NCBI GenBank assembly: GCA_914767715.1
Contig: OU612068.1
Span: 9,488,001 to 9,552,000, forward strand
Direction: 5' to 3'
DNA: 64,000 nucleotides
Source of the DNA: Membranipora membranacea
Taxonomy: Eukaryota > Bryozoa > Gymnolaemata > Cheilostomatida > Membraniporidae
Shown here: in pieces, positions 39,609 to 48,756 of the stretch
Layout: each line of letters starts with the position of its first letter
Position numbering within the stretch: the first letter of the stretch is position 1
Notes under the pieces: model-generated
Seen by the model: the letters and a program-made list of their open reading frames with translations, nothing else
Told to the model about the DNA's origin: nothing
Database searches by the model: none
Made by a program: the position numbers and the translations under genes

Positions 39609-40625
39609 ATGGAAGGAAAATTTGGAAAGGGTGTGAAGACACCAATGTTTAACATTGAGCAAGGAGCGGAGTTGGAATGCTGGAGAAAGTTCATAAAGAG
39701 GTTTGAGATGGCAGTAATTGGAGCGGGAATCAGGTACAAAGAGTGTGATGGAGTCAAAACAAAGAGATCCGCCAGCACCGAACGTCAGCTAATTTTTGAT
39801 ATTGAGCAGAGAAAAGCCGCTCTACTAGTAGATAGCATGGGGGAATATGGCATGAACATTTTTGAGACATGGCGAATTGAAGTGGAAACCATGCAATATG
39901 AAAGGCTGAAAACCGCGTTCGATGAGCATTTTGCAAGCAGAGAGAATATTGTGGCAACGCGACACAGGTTCTTAGGAATGGAGCAAAATAGCGAGGAGAG
40001 GTTAGATAAATTTATAGAGAGAGTAGAAAGGAGAGGAAGTACGTGTCGATGGGGAGGATTAGAAGAGGAGATGAACGTTCAGGTAGTGATAAAAGGCATG
40101 CATGTGGATAAGATAAGGAATGAGTTGCTATTGAAGAAAGACCTGACATTACAAAAAGTAAAGGAGACTTGCAACAGGTACGAGTCAGCAAGGGCAGCTT
40201 CTAAGATCCTTCAAAGAACCGAGCCAAAACCCATATCAGAAGTGGACGAAGTAACGGAGAAACATTTAGGCGACTATAGTCAGGAGGGAGAACAGGAAAA
40301 CATAGATAGAGTTGGAGCAAGCAATTATGGCAGTAGTTTCAACTCGGGATTTAGAGGTCGAGGATATGGGAGAGGGCGAGGCAAAGGAAGAGGAAGAGGC
40401 TGCTACACGTGTGGAGGATTTGCACATGACTATGAGGAATGTCGAGATAAGAAAGAGAGAGAAATGGGAGCGAGAAGTAGAAACACGAACTTTAAGTGCT
40501 TCGTTTGTGGAGACACCAGCCATATAGCGAAATTCTGCCCGAGCCGATTCGGACAAAAGGACACAAGCAAAAGCAAAGTTCAGGCAGTGGCAGGGTATTC
40601 GAGCGAATCAGAGGAATCATTATGA
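39609..40625 (+). CDS. gag: Gag of Gypsy element 1
   Basis: A 338-residue structural protein expected to build the particle and bind the element RNA. The N-terminal two thirds is a helix-rich capsid-like region with a FDEHFASRENIVATRHRF stretch and a following HVDKIRNELLL helix. A Gly-Arg box (about 247-263) leads into two CCHC zinc knuckles, residues 265-278 (CYTCGGFAHDYEEC) and 297-310 (CFVCGDTSHIAKFC), both exact CX2CX4HX4C. The frame ends at TGA (40623-40625) and stays open beyond it into pol, so this stop divides Gag from a Gag-Pol product. The ATG at 39609 is the first in frame with good downstream coding. Confidence 0.9.
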   Translation: MEGKFGKGVKTPMFNIEQGAELECWRKFIKRFEMAVIGAGIRYKECDGVKTKRSASTERQLIFDIEQRKAALLVDSMGEYGMNIFETWRIEVETMQYERLKTAFDEHFASRENIVATRHRFLGMEQNSEERLDKFIERVERRGSTCRWGGLEEEMNVQVVIKGMHVDKIRNELLLKKDLTLQKVKETCNRYESARAASKILQRTEPKPISEVDEVTEKHLGDYSQEGEQENIDRVGASNYGSSFNSGFRGRGYGRGRGKGRGRGCYTCGGFAHDYEECRDKKEREMGARSRNTNFKCFVCGDTSHIAKFCPSRFGQKDTSKSKVQAVAGYSSESEESL

Positions 40626-40628
40626 CTA
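40623..40628 (+). promoter_or_regulatory. Candidate UGA-CUA stop-codon readthrough site (gag/pol, element 1)
   Basis: The gag stop TGA is followed by CTA and preceded by TTA. UGA-CUA is an established leaky context in animal and viral genes. Pol lies in the same frame with no further stop from 40626 to 43619. Confidence 0.75.
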
Positions 40629-43622
40629 CAAGGGAGAAAAAAGAGCGAGTATTTCAAGATTAGATTGAGAGTCGACAAGAAAATGGTTAAGTTTATAGTC
40701 GACACAGGAGCTGACGTCACAGTGATTACACCAGAGACAGCAGATAGGCTGGGTTTAGAGAGGAAATCAACGAAGAGAGAGTTCAGAGGAGCCGACGGTA
40801 ATAGACTCGATATAAAATTCAGGACACACATTACCCTATTGTCAGAATGGGGACAAGAAGTTAGAGGGAGAGCTTACATCTTGGAGGGAGCCCAAAACAA
40901 CCTTTTAGGCAAACCAGAAATAAGCAAATTAGAGTTAGTAAAGACAGTACGGAGCATTAGCGGCTGGGACATAGAAACAAGACATCCGAAACTCTTTGGT
41001 AAACTTGGTGTTTTGCCGGATGTTTTCAAAATCAATGTGAAAGAGGGAGCGAAGCCGTTATGTCTTAATGTCCCAAGGAGATTACCGATTGGCTTGAGGC
41101 AGGCTACACAAGATGAATTAGAGAGGATGGAAAGCTTGGGAGTAATTGAAAAAGTAGAGAAACCAACTACTTGGTGTTCAGGGATGGTGGTAGCACCGAA
41201 GTCGAGCGGAAAAGTTAGGATCTGCGTAGATCTCTCAGAACTCAATAAGAGTGTCAAGCGGGAGACTTTTCCTTTGCCCCATATAGAAGATACTTTATCG
41301 TCGTTGGCAGGGAGCCAGTACTTTAGTAAGATGGACGCCAACTCAGGGTTTTGGCAGGTCAGATTAGAGGAGGAATCAAGGGAATACACAACCTTTATCA
41401 CCCCTTTTGGCAGATACCAATATAGGAAAATGCCTTTTGGTATATCAGCAGCCCCAGAATTCTTTCAGCGACAGATGAATAAGATTCTGGGAGGGATGGA
41501 AGGAGTAGTTTGCATGATGGACGATATATTAGTAGTAGGGAAGAACAGAGAAGAGCACGATAAAAGGCTTTGGGAGGTACTTGTAAAGATAGAAAAGGCA
41601 GGTATGACCTTAAATAAGTCCAAGTGTGAATTTGGCGTTAAGGAAGTGAAGTTCTTGGGGCACATACTCAGCACGAAGGGGATAAGTGTGGACCCCGAGA
41701 AAGAGAGAGCAATTAGAGAGATGCCACCCCCGACAGACAGAAAAAGTCTTCAAAGATTTTTGGCAATGGTCAATTATTTGAGTAGGTACAGCCCCAAGTT
41801 GTCTGAAGCAGAAGTGGCCCTCAGAGAGCTGGATAGGCAGAAAAATGAATGGATTTGGCTGGAAACTCATCAGAGAAGTTTTGAATTAGTTAAGGACTTG
41901 ATAACGTCTTCTCCGCTATTAGCCCTGTTCGACTATAATAAGGAGCATAGGGTGACAGCGGACGCTAGCTGCCATACACTAGGTGCAGCATTACTACAAA
42001 ACCAAGGTAATGGAGAATGGAGACCCGTGGCATATGCGTCACGAAAACTGACAGATGCAGAGAGGAGATACGGTCAAATTGAGAAAGAGGCATTAGCAAT
42101 CACATGGGCATGTGGAAAGTTTGATTTTTATTTAGTGGGGAGGCGGTTCGAGATAGAAACGGACCATAAACCGTTGATACCGCTATTAGGATCCAAGGAC
42201 CTCTCAGAGCTTCCCTTGAGAATCCAGAGGTTTAAAATGAGGTTGATGAGATACTGCTACGACATTTTCCATACGCCCGGGAACAAGATGTTTATAGCAG
42301 ATCTCTTGTCAAGGCCACCAACCAAAGATGAAGCAGTTAAGATATCACGGGTGGAGATGCATATACAGAGCCTACTATTAGCCGAGGAAGATGATCTTAT
42401 TGAGGAGATAAAGGTCGAAAGCGTATTAGATAAGGAGTATCAGGATATTGTCAAATTTATAAGAGAAAGGTGGCCCGGTGAATTGAAAGGGGAAATGAGG
42501 CAAGTTAAGGGTAGTGCAGACCTATTGAGCGAGATATACGGCATGGTGATGATGAATAATCGGTTATACATTCCAAAGAAGACGAGGACTCAAATGTTGA
42601 GAAGGTTGCATTCGGGGCACCAAGGCATAGTAAAAACATACCGCAGGAGTCAGGATTCAATCTGGTGGCCCACCATTAGGAGAGAGATTATAGATATGGT
42701 GGAAGGATGCACCAAGTGCATTCAATTTAGGAGGATGCAAAATCTGCCGCTGAAACAGACTCAGCTGCCAGACAAGCCTTGGACACATATAGCGTCAGAT
42801 TTATTTGAATTAGAGGGAAGGAACTATGCACTCTTCATAGATTATTACTCAAGGTGGATCGAGGTGGTCGAGATGAAGGGACTAACGGGAGCAGAATTAG
42901 CCAAGAAATTTAGAGCAGTCACCTCAAGACTAGGAGCACCAAATAGGATTAGAACAGATAACGGCCCTTGTTATGTATCTCAGGGTTGGAGAGCACTTAT
43001 GGAAGAGTATAACATAATACACTCTACAAGCAGTCCACATCACCCTCAGGCGAATGGACTAGCAGAGAGAGGAGTGGAGATTGTAAAGGCGCTGTGGAAA
43101 AAAGAGGCGGATAAGGACAAGGCACTCTTGGCCTATCGAACGACGCCACTGGAAAGTGGGTCCCGACCCGATGAGTTAATCTACGGACGTAGATTGAGAA
43201 ATGAGTTGCCAATACAACATGAGCAACAAGCAGAGGGGGGCTCATTTAAGGAGAGAGACTCACATTTGAAAAGAAGAACAAAGTCTAACTTTGACCGGGG
43301 AAGAAGAGCTAAAGAAGTTGAGGAGTTGAAGGAAGGCCAATTAGTGTGGATAAAGATTAGTCACGAAGATAAAGGAAAGAAGGGAGTGATTAAATATCAG
43401 GCGGAGGAACCTAACAGTAACTGGGTTGAAACGGAGAAGAGAATAGTGCAGCGGACTAGAAAACATTTACGCCCATTACCAGCGGAAGGCCCAACAACCG
43501 AGATAGTAGAAGACAGGAGAAATACGGAGAGGTATTCGGGTAGCGAGGAACCAATAGTACAACCTAAGAGGCCCGGTAGAAACGCGAAGAAAAAACACGA
43601 CCCGTCGTTTGTGTATTATTAG
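40626..43622 (+). CDS. pol: Pol of Gypsy element 1 (protease, RT, RNase H, integrase)
   Basis: In frame with gag after the single TGA. Numbered from 40665, the domains are: protease with active site DTGA (Asp 13); RT with YFSKMDANSGFWQV, PFGRYQYRKMPFGIS and the catalytic MMDD at 284-287, where Met replaces the usual Tyr; RNase H with TADAS (Asp 433) and IEKEALAITWACGKF; an integrase H2C2 finger (LHSGHQ … GCTKC); and the integrase core Asp 712, Asp 765, Glu 801, with 35 residues between the last two (DD35E). A basic C-terminal tail follows. No AUG is needed if it is made as a Gag-Pol fusion. All catalytic residues are present. Confidence 0.93.
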   Translation, partial: LQGRKKSEYFKIRLRVDKKMVKFIVDTGADVTVITPETADRLGLERKSTKREFRGADGNRLDIKFRTHITLLSEWGQEVRGRAYILEGAQNNLLGKPEISKLELVKTVRSISGWDIETRHPKLFGKLGVLPDVFKINVKEGAKPLCLNVPRRLPIGLRQATQDELERMESLGVIEKVEKPTTWCSGMVVAPKSSGKVRICVDLSELNKSVKRETFPLPHIEDTLSSLAGSQYFSKMDANSGFWQVRLEEESREYTTFITPFGRYQYRKMPFGISAAPEFFQRQMNKILGGMEGVVCMMDDILVVGKNREEHDKRLWEVLVKIEKAGMTLNKSKCEFGVKEVKFLGHILSTKGISVDPEKERAIREMPPPTDRKSLQRFLAMVNYLSRYSPKLSEAEVALRELDRQKNEWIWLETHQRSFELVKDLITSSPLLALFDYNKEHRVTADASCHTLGAALLQNQGNGEWRPVAYASRKLTDAERRYGQIEKEALAITWACGKFDFYLVGRRFEIETDHKPLIPLLGSKDLSELPLRIQRFKMRLMRYCYDIFHTPGNKMFIADLLSRPPTKDEAVKISRVEMHIQSLLLAEEDDLIEEIKVESVLDKEYQDIVKFIRERWPGELKGEMRQVKGSADLLSEIYGMVMMNNRLYIPKKTRTQMLRRLHSGHQGIVKTYRRSQDSIWWPTIRREIIDMVEGCTKCIQFRRMQNLPLKQTQLPDKPWTHIASDLFELEGRNYALFIDYYSRWIEVVEMKGLTGAELAKKFRAVTSRLGAPNRIRTDNGPCYVSQGWRALMEEYNIIHSTSSPHHPQANGLAERGVEIVKALWKKEADKDKALLAYRTTPLESGSRPDELIYGRRLRNELPIQHEQQAEGGSFKERDSHLKRRTKSNFDRGRRAKEVEELKEGQLVWIKISHEDKGKKGVIKYQAEEPNSNWVETEKRIVQRTRKHLRPLPAEGPTTEIVEDRRNTERYSGSEEPIVQPKRPGRNAKKKHDPSFVYY

Positions 43623-43791
43623 GATTAACGATAATTAAAACTTATTATGTTGTAGAATTGAGTCGAAGGAACAGAGGTAGATAGAGGACCAAGTAGTAGA
43701 AAGGAAATGATTGTGGAATTAGCAAGGAATTAATAGTTTAGGAAAGACTTGAGAGATTTAGGAAGGAATTGTGAGATTTAGTAAGGAAGAG

Positions 43792-44838
43792 ATGGCAACT
43801 AACAACACCTACGTTGTCATCGGTAACAGCATCGTGAGATACCTGGATATCCCTGAGATCGATACATTTAGCTACCCGGGGTCTACTCTATTTAACATGA
43901 GACAATACTTAGACCGACCAGGAATCAAGCTGTTGGTATCAGGGATACCAGACATCGTACAAAGGGGGGAAACCCACGCAGCGGGCCCCATGACCTTAGC
44001 ATACGTGAGGACACTAAGAGAATTAGCAGCAAGGACCGATGTGATACTGTGCCCGTTTTATCCCCCCCGATCACTCACACCCGATCACTGGGGGATAGTG
44101 AACAGACTTAATCACATGATCTGTGATTTGAACTCGCAAAAGGACGAAGGGACTCCCTGCCTCACAGCGGGAGTGTTCGGAAGGCAGAGTGGCAGTCAGG
44201 ATTTGTACTTCAGACCTGAAAAACTTAGGGACGATGCCCACCCAGGCCAATTTTTAGCGAGGCAGATGTCTGAGACGATAAAACAGTATATTAGGACAAG
44301 GGAGAGAAGGCAAGGAGAGAGGGGAGAAGCAAGAGTGCCAGCAATTAGAGAAGGAGAGGACGCCAGAGAGAGAATTGAGGCCAACCGGCAACAAGAGAGG
44401 CAAATTAGGCAGGAACCGGTAGCAAGAAGAGGCAGAGAGGAGCCCAGGAGAGAAAGAGATAGAGAGGAAGAAAACAGGCAAATTAGGCAGGAACCGGTAG
44501 CAAGAAGAGGCAGAGAGGAGATAAGGAGAGAAAGAGATAGAGAGGAAGAAAACATCAGGAGAAGTAATCGAGAAGAGATGGAAAGGGCGTTAGAGGAAGT
44601 TAGAGCTGACTACCAAGAGCGGCGCCATAGGCTGCTTGAACAAAACAACAGGATGTACCAACAAAGGCTAGATGAGTTAGAGAGAGAGGAAGAGGACCGA
44701 GAAAGGGGGGAGAGACAGCGAAGAGAGCGAGACAGAGACAGAAATAGGAGAGAAGCACAAGCGGAGAGAGAAGAGCCCAGATTCAGAAATCGGGACATAA
44801 GAGAGAACGTCCCCAGTAGACGGTACAATCAGGATTAG
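43792..44838 (+). CDS. ORF3 of element 1: SGNH-hydrolase-like domain plus Arg/Glu-rich tail
   Basis: A 348-residue protein in the env position, from the ATG at 43792. Residues 1-165 carry the marks of an SGNH/GDSL hydrolase: block I VVIGNSIVRYL (Ser 13, GNS for GDS), a PGS turn for block II, a changed block III (SGIPD, Pro for Asn), and block V DDAHPG (Asp 147, His 150). The rest is a highly charged Arg-Glu-Asp coiled coil with a tandem repeat of about 26 residues (RQIRQEPVARRGREE … twice, DNA near 44400-44553). No signal peptide or membrane span is seen, so it is not an envelope protein. Whether it is an active esterase is unknown because block III has lost its Asn. Confidence 0.65.
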   Translation: MATNNTYVVIGNSIVRYLDIPEIDTFSYPGSTLFNMRQYLDRPGIKLLVSGIPDIVQRGETHAAGPMTLAYVRTLRELAARTDVILCPFYPPRSLTPDHWGIVNRLNHMICDLNSQKDEGTPCLTAGVFGRQSGSQDLYFRPEKLRDDAHPGQFLARQMSETIKQYIRTRERRQGERGEARVPAIREGEDARERIEANRQQERQIRQEPVARRGREEPRRERDREEENRQIRQEPVARRGREEIRRERDREEENIRRSNREEMERALEEVRADYQERRHRLLEQNNRMYQQRLDELEREEEDRERGERQRRERDRDRNRREAQAEREEPRFRNRDIRENVPSRRYNQD

Positions 44839-44866
44839 AAAAAAAAAAAAAGATAACGAAGAAATA

Positions 44867-44945
44867 AGGAAAGGAAGGGAGATGTGGTGGAACCAAATAT
44901 TAGCATAAGGAATCAAGACAATAGATTTGAGGAAAGGAAGGGAGA
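44867..44945 (+). other. Duplicated polypurine tract and partial LTR start, element 1
   Basis: The functional tract GAGGAAAGGAAGGGAGA (44929-44945) abuts the 3' LTR. A 63-bp shifted copy of tract plus the first roughly 45 bases of the LTR, diverged, precedes it (tract near 44867-44882, TGTGGTGGAACC at 44883). Confidence 0.75.
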
Positions 44946-45167
44946 TGTGGTGGAACCGGATATTAGCATAAGGGATCTAGACAGCAGGTGAAAGAGATTA
45001 GCAAAGGATGCAGACTCGGACTATATCCGGGATGCGCAAAGGGAAGGTATTGCAATAAACGTGAACTGAGAGAGAAGAAGTACTAAGGAGAGACTTACGG
45101 AGTTACATAAAGAACTAGGGAGCTAGGAGGACCCATACAACTATACATGTAAGTTGAATACACGACA
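44946..45167 (+). repeat. 3' LTR of Gypsy element 1
   Basis: 222 bp, identical by eye to 39236-39457, followed by the CTTAT target duplication at 45168-45172. Confidence 0.95.
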
Positions 45168-46009
45168 CTTATTTCTAAATATTACCACTACAACTGGGTA
45201 AAACCGGTGAGTTTTACAGAACATGTACTAATGAAGTATAAAATTTGATCAGTATACCGTGCCATCAGATATTGTATGTGTAATAACAACATATGCTATA
45301 GCATGTTTCTGGTCTTTACATTTGTTTGAAAAATGGTGCGTCAACTTTTCAGAGTTCAAGGTTTTGCTCAGAATTTTACCTAACTAGCTGCATCTGATGT
45401 TTCCAGCTGTCAGACGTGTTGATGTAAGATGGAAAACACTAATGGCCCATGAGTAAGGTCCGATTTCAAATGTATTTTTGTCAACTAAATGCATAAAAGC
45501 TCAGAACACTTAGTCTTTGTTCTTCATGGTTCTTGCTCTTGGCTACTGATGGAATTTTAGTGCGGTGAATTAAAAAAAACATCTCAGCAGCCATCACAAG
45601 TAAATATAAACTGCAGATACAACACACGCAAGTCACCTTGACCGCTGTGTAGTAGTGTATGGCACATCAGATTATTTGATCTTTACCGGTGATATCTATA
45701 ACACTAGTTTGATCCCTCGGAGGATGTTGGTGGTGGAGGGACATTTAAAAAGCTGTGTATCAAATCAGTTTGTACCTATGTATAGTCTATATTGAGCCAA
45801 GATCTACAAAGTTTCCAAGGACCTAAGTCTGCAACATGAGTGCGGCTTCGTCTGATTCAAATTTTCTAAGGTACGAAAGGCAGAAGATTTTTCTTCTGTC
45901 TACGACTTCCTAATGTATTAAACAGAACCCACAGAGAGCCATTTGAGTCCAGCTGATGGTACTCAGAATTTGCAATTCGCACCCTATACCCATATCTACA
46001 ACCCCTTAA

Positions 46010-46386
46010 AGGGCAACCAAGGTTTCAAACAACTTCTCATTGATGGCCATTGATTAATAGCAGATTGCACCTTCTGCATGGGGAAAAAGACAAAATATAA
46101 TTCGGATGATTATTCAGCCAGAACTCTTGTGAAACATTTCTTCCATCAGGTACTCAAACTCAGCTCAAAGAGAATACCACATAGCAGTTTCCTGTTCCTG
46201 TTATTATTTAGCCTGTGCTCTATAATTATTACAGCAAAGTCTTGGAACCTCCCCTAAACTGAAGTGTTACCCAGCTTAGAGTCAGCAACTACTTTGAGTT
46301 TTGCATGGCGTAATGCACAAAGCTGATGCTGCCCAGCACATTATTTGCTACCCATTAATGCATTGCTGCGAAACCTTGGTTGCCCT
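46010..46386. mobile_element. MITE with 17-bp TIRs and TTAA target duplication
   Basis: Perfect ends AGGGCAACCAAGGTTTC and GAAACCTTGGTTGCCCT, flanked by TTAA (46006-46009 and 46387-46390). 377 bp, no ORF. TTAA target use points to a piggyBac- or Kolobok-type transposase elsewhere. An older copy lies inverted at 36047-36422. Confidence 0.85.
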
Positions 46387-46537
46387 TTAAGGATGAAGAT
46401 ATTCACTGATTCAAATTTAGCAACCTGGCCACGAATAGGAAAACTTACTAGTGAATCTTTAATGACTATCGATTTTGTAAATCCACAATGTATAATATCA
46501 TTGGTAACTTTCCAAACACCTTATAATTTGATTAGGG

Positions 46538-46573
46538 TAAGGAGTTATAGACTTAACTTTAACTCCTTGATTA
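46538..46573. repeat. Hairpin with AAGGAGTTA/TAACTCCTT arms
   Basis: Inverted repeat with a loop of about 16 bases, the fourth site of the AAGGAGT-core hairpin. Confidence 0.45.
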
Positions 46574-46768
46574 GGGAAGTAATATTTTGGATATTTTCAT
46601 GAATACTTAATATGTGAAATTTAAATTTTAATAAAAGTTTTCATGCTGTGGGGTAATCTCATAAACATATAAATACTTTAGACTGGAAACTACTGGTTAA
46701 TTGAAGCATGAACAGGGTCCTCCCTAATTTAGTGCATTCTTTCTCTGATAGGAGGTTTCATAACCAGA

Positions 46769-47152
46769 ATGATGCAACTAAGCTGTAGCCTTTGTGTCGA
46801 GGATGTGGCAAAAGCGAGGGAAGTTGACATGCCGACACTAATCAAACTTAAGAAACGTGGTGGACTCAAAACCCCTTCCGAAGCAGTTTTGAGAGTTTGT
46901 CTTTTGTCAGAGAGAGTAATCAGATCATTGCTTAAAACAGGTTTGGGTCCTAAATTCCCAGAACTTGCCCGTCTGCACAGTCTATTAAAGATTATAGAGT
47001 CAGGCCATCTCTCATTATTCAGCAGCGTTGTGAGGGAAATAATCGATCGTTATGTAAGGATCCGCGCTCATCATGAGGCCGGTTTGAAAACGGATGCAAA
47101 CACTCTTATTCGGTCCAAAATGACCCGCCTCCCTATATTCAGCCATGTCTGA
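46769..47152 (+). pseudogene. P-element/THAP9-like transposase, C-terminal fragment
   Basis: 127 residues, including KLKKRGGLKTPSEAVLRVC followed by a SERVIRSLL helix, which resembles the C-terminal part of P-element/THAP9-type transposases. A CATAACCAG acceptor-like site precedes it. The catalytic core and THAP domain are not found nearby. Its place between inverted repeats fits an internally deleted transposon. Family assignment is by pattern only. Confidence 0.4.
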
Positions 47153-48756
47153 TAGGATAAGTCTCGGTAAATATACAGCCACTAAATTATCGATTGATTT
47201 GGCCAGTCTGAGCCACGTTTATTTTCTCTACAGCATGCACATTAAACTCAATATTTATGTGATTGATAGATAAGAATCTTGCTTAGTTTTTGAAGTTTTT
47301 ATTTGGATTGATTGGGCCAGTCTGGGCTGCATTTAAATCATCCCTGATAATAGTTAAATTTCTTATCCCTATCAAATATTTTATTCATGTCCTGTCGCAA
47401 GCCAGGGGATTATTCTCACAAGGTGAGTTTATTTGTGGTATTTTATCAAATCTTATTTCCTGTGCGATGAAGATACCTGTTGTTCTGCCAGTTAATTGTC
47501 TTCAAAATTAAAGTCTCAAGAGGAATACCCACCAAATGTTGGGGAAACACTAGACATCTAGGTCATATGTGAGATTATAAACCCTCAACGCTATTGAAAT
47601 ATTCCACTGCTTATAATTTGTTGATTTTTATACAGATTGATACATGTGTTCAGGGAGAGATGTGTAGGAATACCATGTCAATCTTTAAAAGTTTAAGTCA
47701 AAGTTTAAAATGTCAGTAAGATTGATCCAGAAGTAGCTAATCTCCAACAATATTATCATGCAAAATCACAGAATCGATATGAAGAGCAAAGACTCAGTGT
47801 TCTGAGCTCAGATTTTATGCCTTTAGTTGACAAAATATATTCAGAATTCAACCATACTCAAGGACCATCAGTATTATCCATCTTACGGTTACATGTCTGA
47901 CAGTTGGAAAGATAAGATGCAGTTAATTAAGTGAAAATGCTGAGCAAAACCTTAAATTTACAATGCACCATTTTTCATACAAATTCTTCAGGCTAGAAGC
48001 AGCTATAATGTAAGTTGTTATTGCATGGACAATATTTGATTGGACGATATACTGATCACATTTTATACTTTATTGCTATATTTTCTATAAAATTCATTAA
48101 GTGTACCAAGTTTTTGTGGTCATATTTAGAAATAACAGGGTGTTTTATTCTTACATTGCATGTATGGGGACATAACTCCTATTCTGGCCTATGCGTTACA
48201 GTGAAAAAGTGAATAGCGCAGTGACGTTGTGTCACTGAATTATAGAAGACGCTCTAAGCCAGTAGTTTCCAGTCTAGAGTATTTATATGTTTATGGCTGC
48301 AGCTAAACCATCTCTATTCACAAGCCACACCAAGTATTCTATGTTGCTATTTATAACGCATAAGAGCCACTATAAACAAGTTTGTATTTCATGCGAAATA
48401 GGCAATAAAATACGTAAGCCATTAGCCAGAAATGTAGGAACATATTAACTATAAGTCAAGAGCATTTAGATCTTGGCAGGCAAAAAAAATATAGCAAGAA
48501 GTCATTTCTCACAGAAGCTTTGTGTATACAATGCCGTGCATGTGATAAACTGTGTGAACAATCACAACATTTCAAAACAAGACTGGGTCCCTGATAAAAC
48601 TAAATACTAGAACTACAATAAAGCATTTTCAGTGACAAAAGTGGTTACATTACCATGGTATCTATTTCCTTGCCATTAAAAATATTGTTATCAAATAGCC
48701 AAAACGTTTAACACCCTAATTTAAGGTGAAAACTTATTCAGACAAAAGCGTGTCAT
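47153..48756. other. Right part of the nested transposon and A+T-rich spacer
   Basis: 47765-48305 is the right inverted arm described under the nested element; 48306-48756 shows no recognised gene. Confidence 0.45.

Larger units (their letters stand above)
39236..45167 (+). mobile_element. Ty3/Gypsy LTR retrotransposon, element 1 (Mag-like), full length
   Basis: A complete 5,932-bp element: 222-bp LTRs identical by eye (39236-39457, 44946-45167), TG…CA ends, CTTAT target duplication, primer binding site, gag, pol with protease-RT-RNase H-H2C2-integrase order, a third ORF, and a polypurine tract. RT-before-integrase order puts it in Ty3/Gypsy; RT blocks such as TTFITPFGRYQYRKMPFGIS suggest the Mag lineage. 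Gag, pol and ORF3 are free of internal damage, so it may still be active. It sits in the arm of an older DNA transposon. Confidence 0.95.
39053..48305 (+). mobile_element. Nested P/THAP-like DNA transposon remnant bounded by long inverted repeats
   Basis: A left arm (39053-39235 continued at 45168-45545) is an inverted repeat of the right arm (about 47765-48305). Shared parts include CATAAACATATAAATACT, AACGTCACTGCGCTATTCAC, AGAATAGGAGTTAT and AGCAAAACCTT. The Gypsy element 39236-45167 splits the left arm, and the right arm shows the uninterrupted sequence at the same point. A third copy of the terminal motif lies at 46662-46700, just before the transposase ORF, so an inner element of about 1.6 kb is also possible. 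Target duplications could not be defined. Confidence 0.55.

Noticed and set aside
40874-41870. Minus-strand open frames opposite pol of element 1
   Set aside because: Shadows of a clearly conserved plus-strand pol.
43792-44838. Envelope gene in the post-pol position of element 1
   Set aside because: No signal peptide, no membrane span, no cleavage site; SGNH-like motifs explain the N-terminal part better.
44196-44916. Minus-strand Ser/Leu-rich open frames opposite ORF3 of element 1
   Set aside because: Antisense of the Arg/Glu repeat; purine-rich coding gives long Ser/Leu frames on the other strand.
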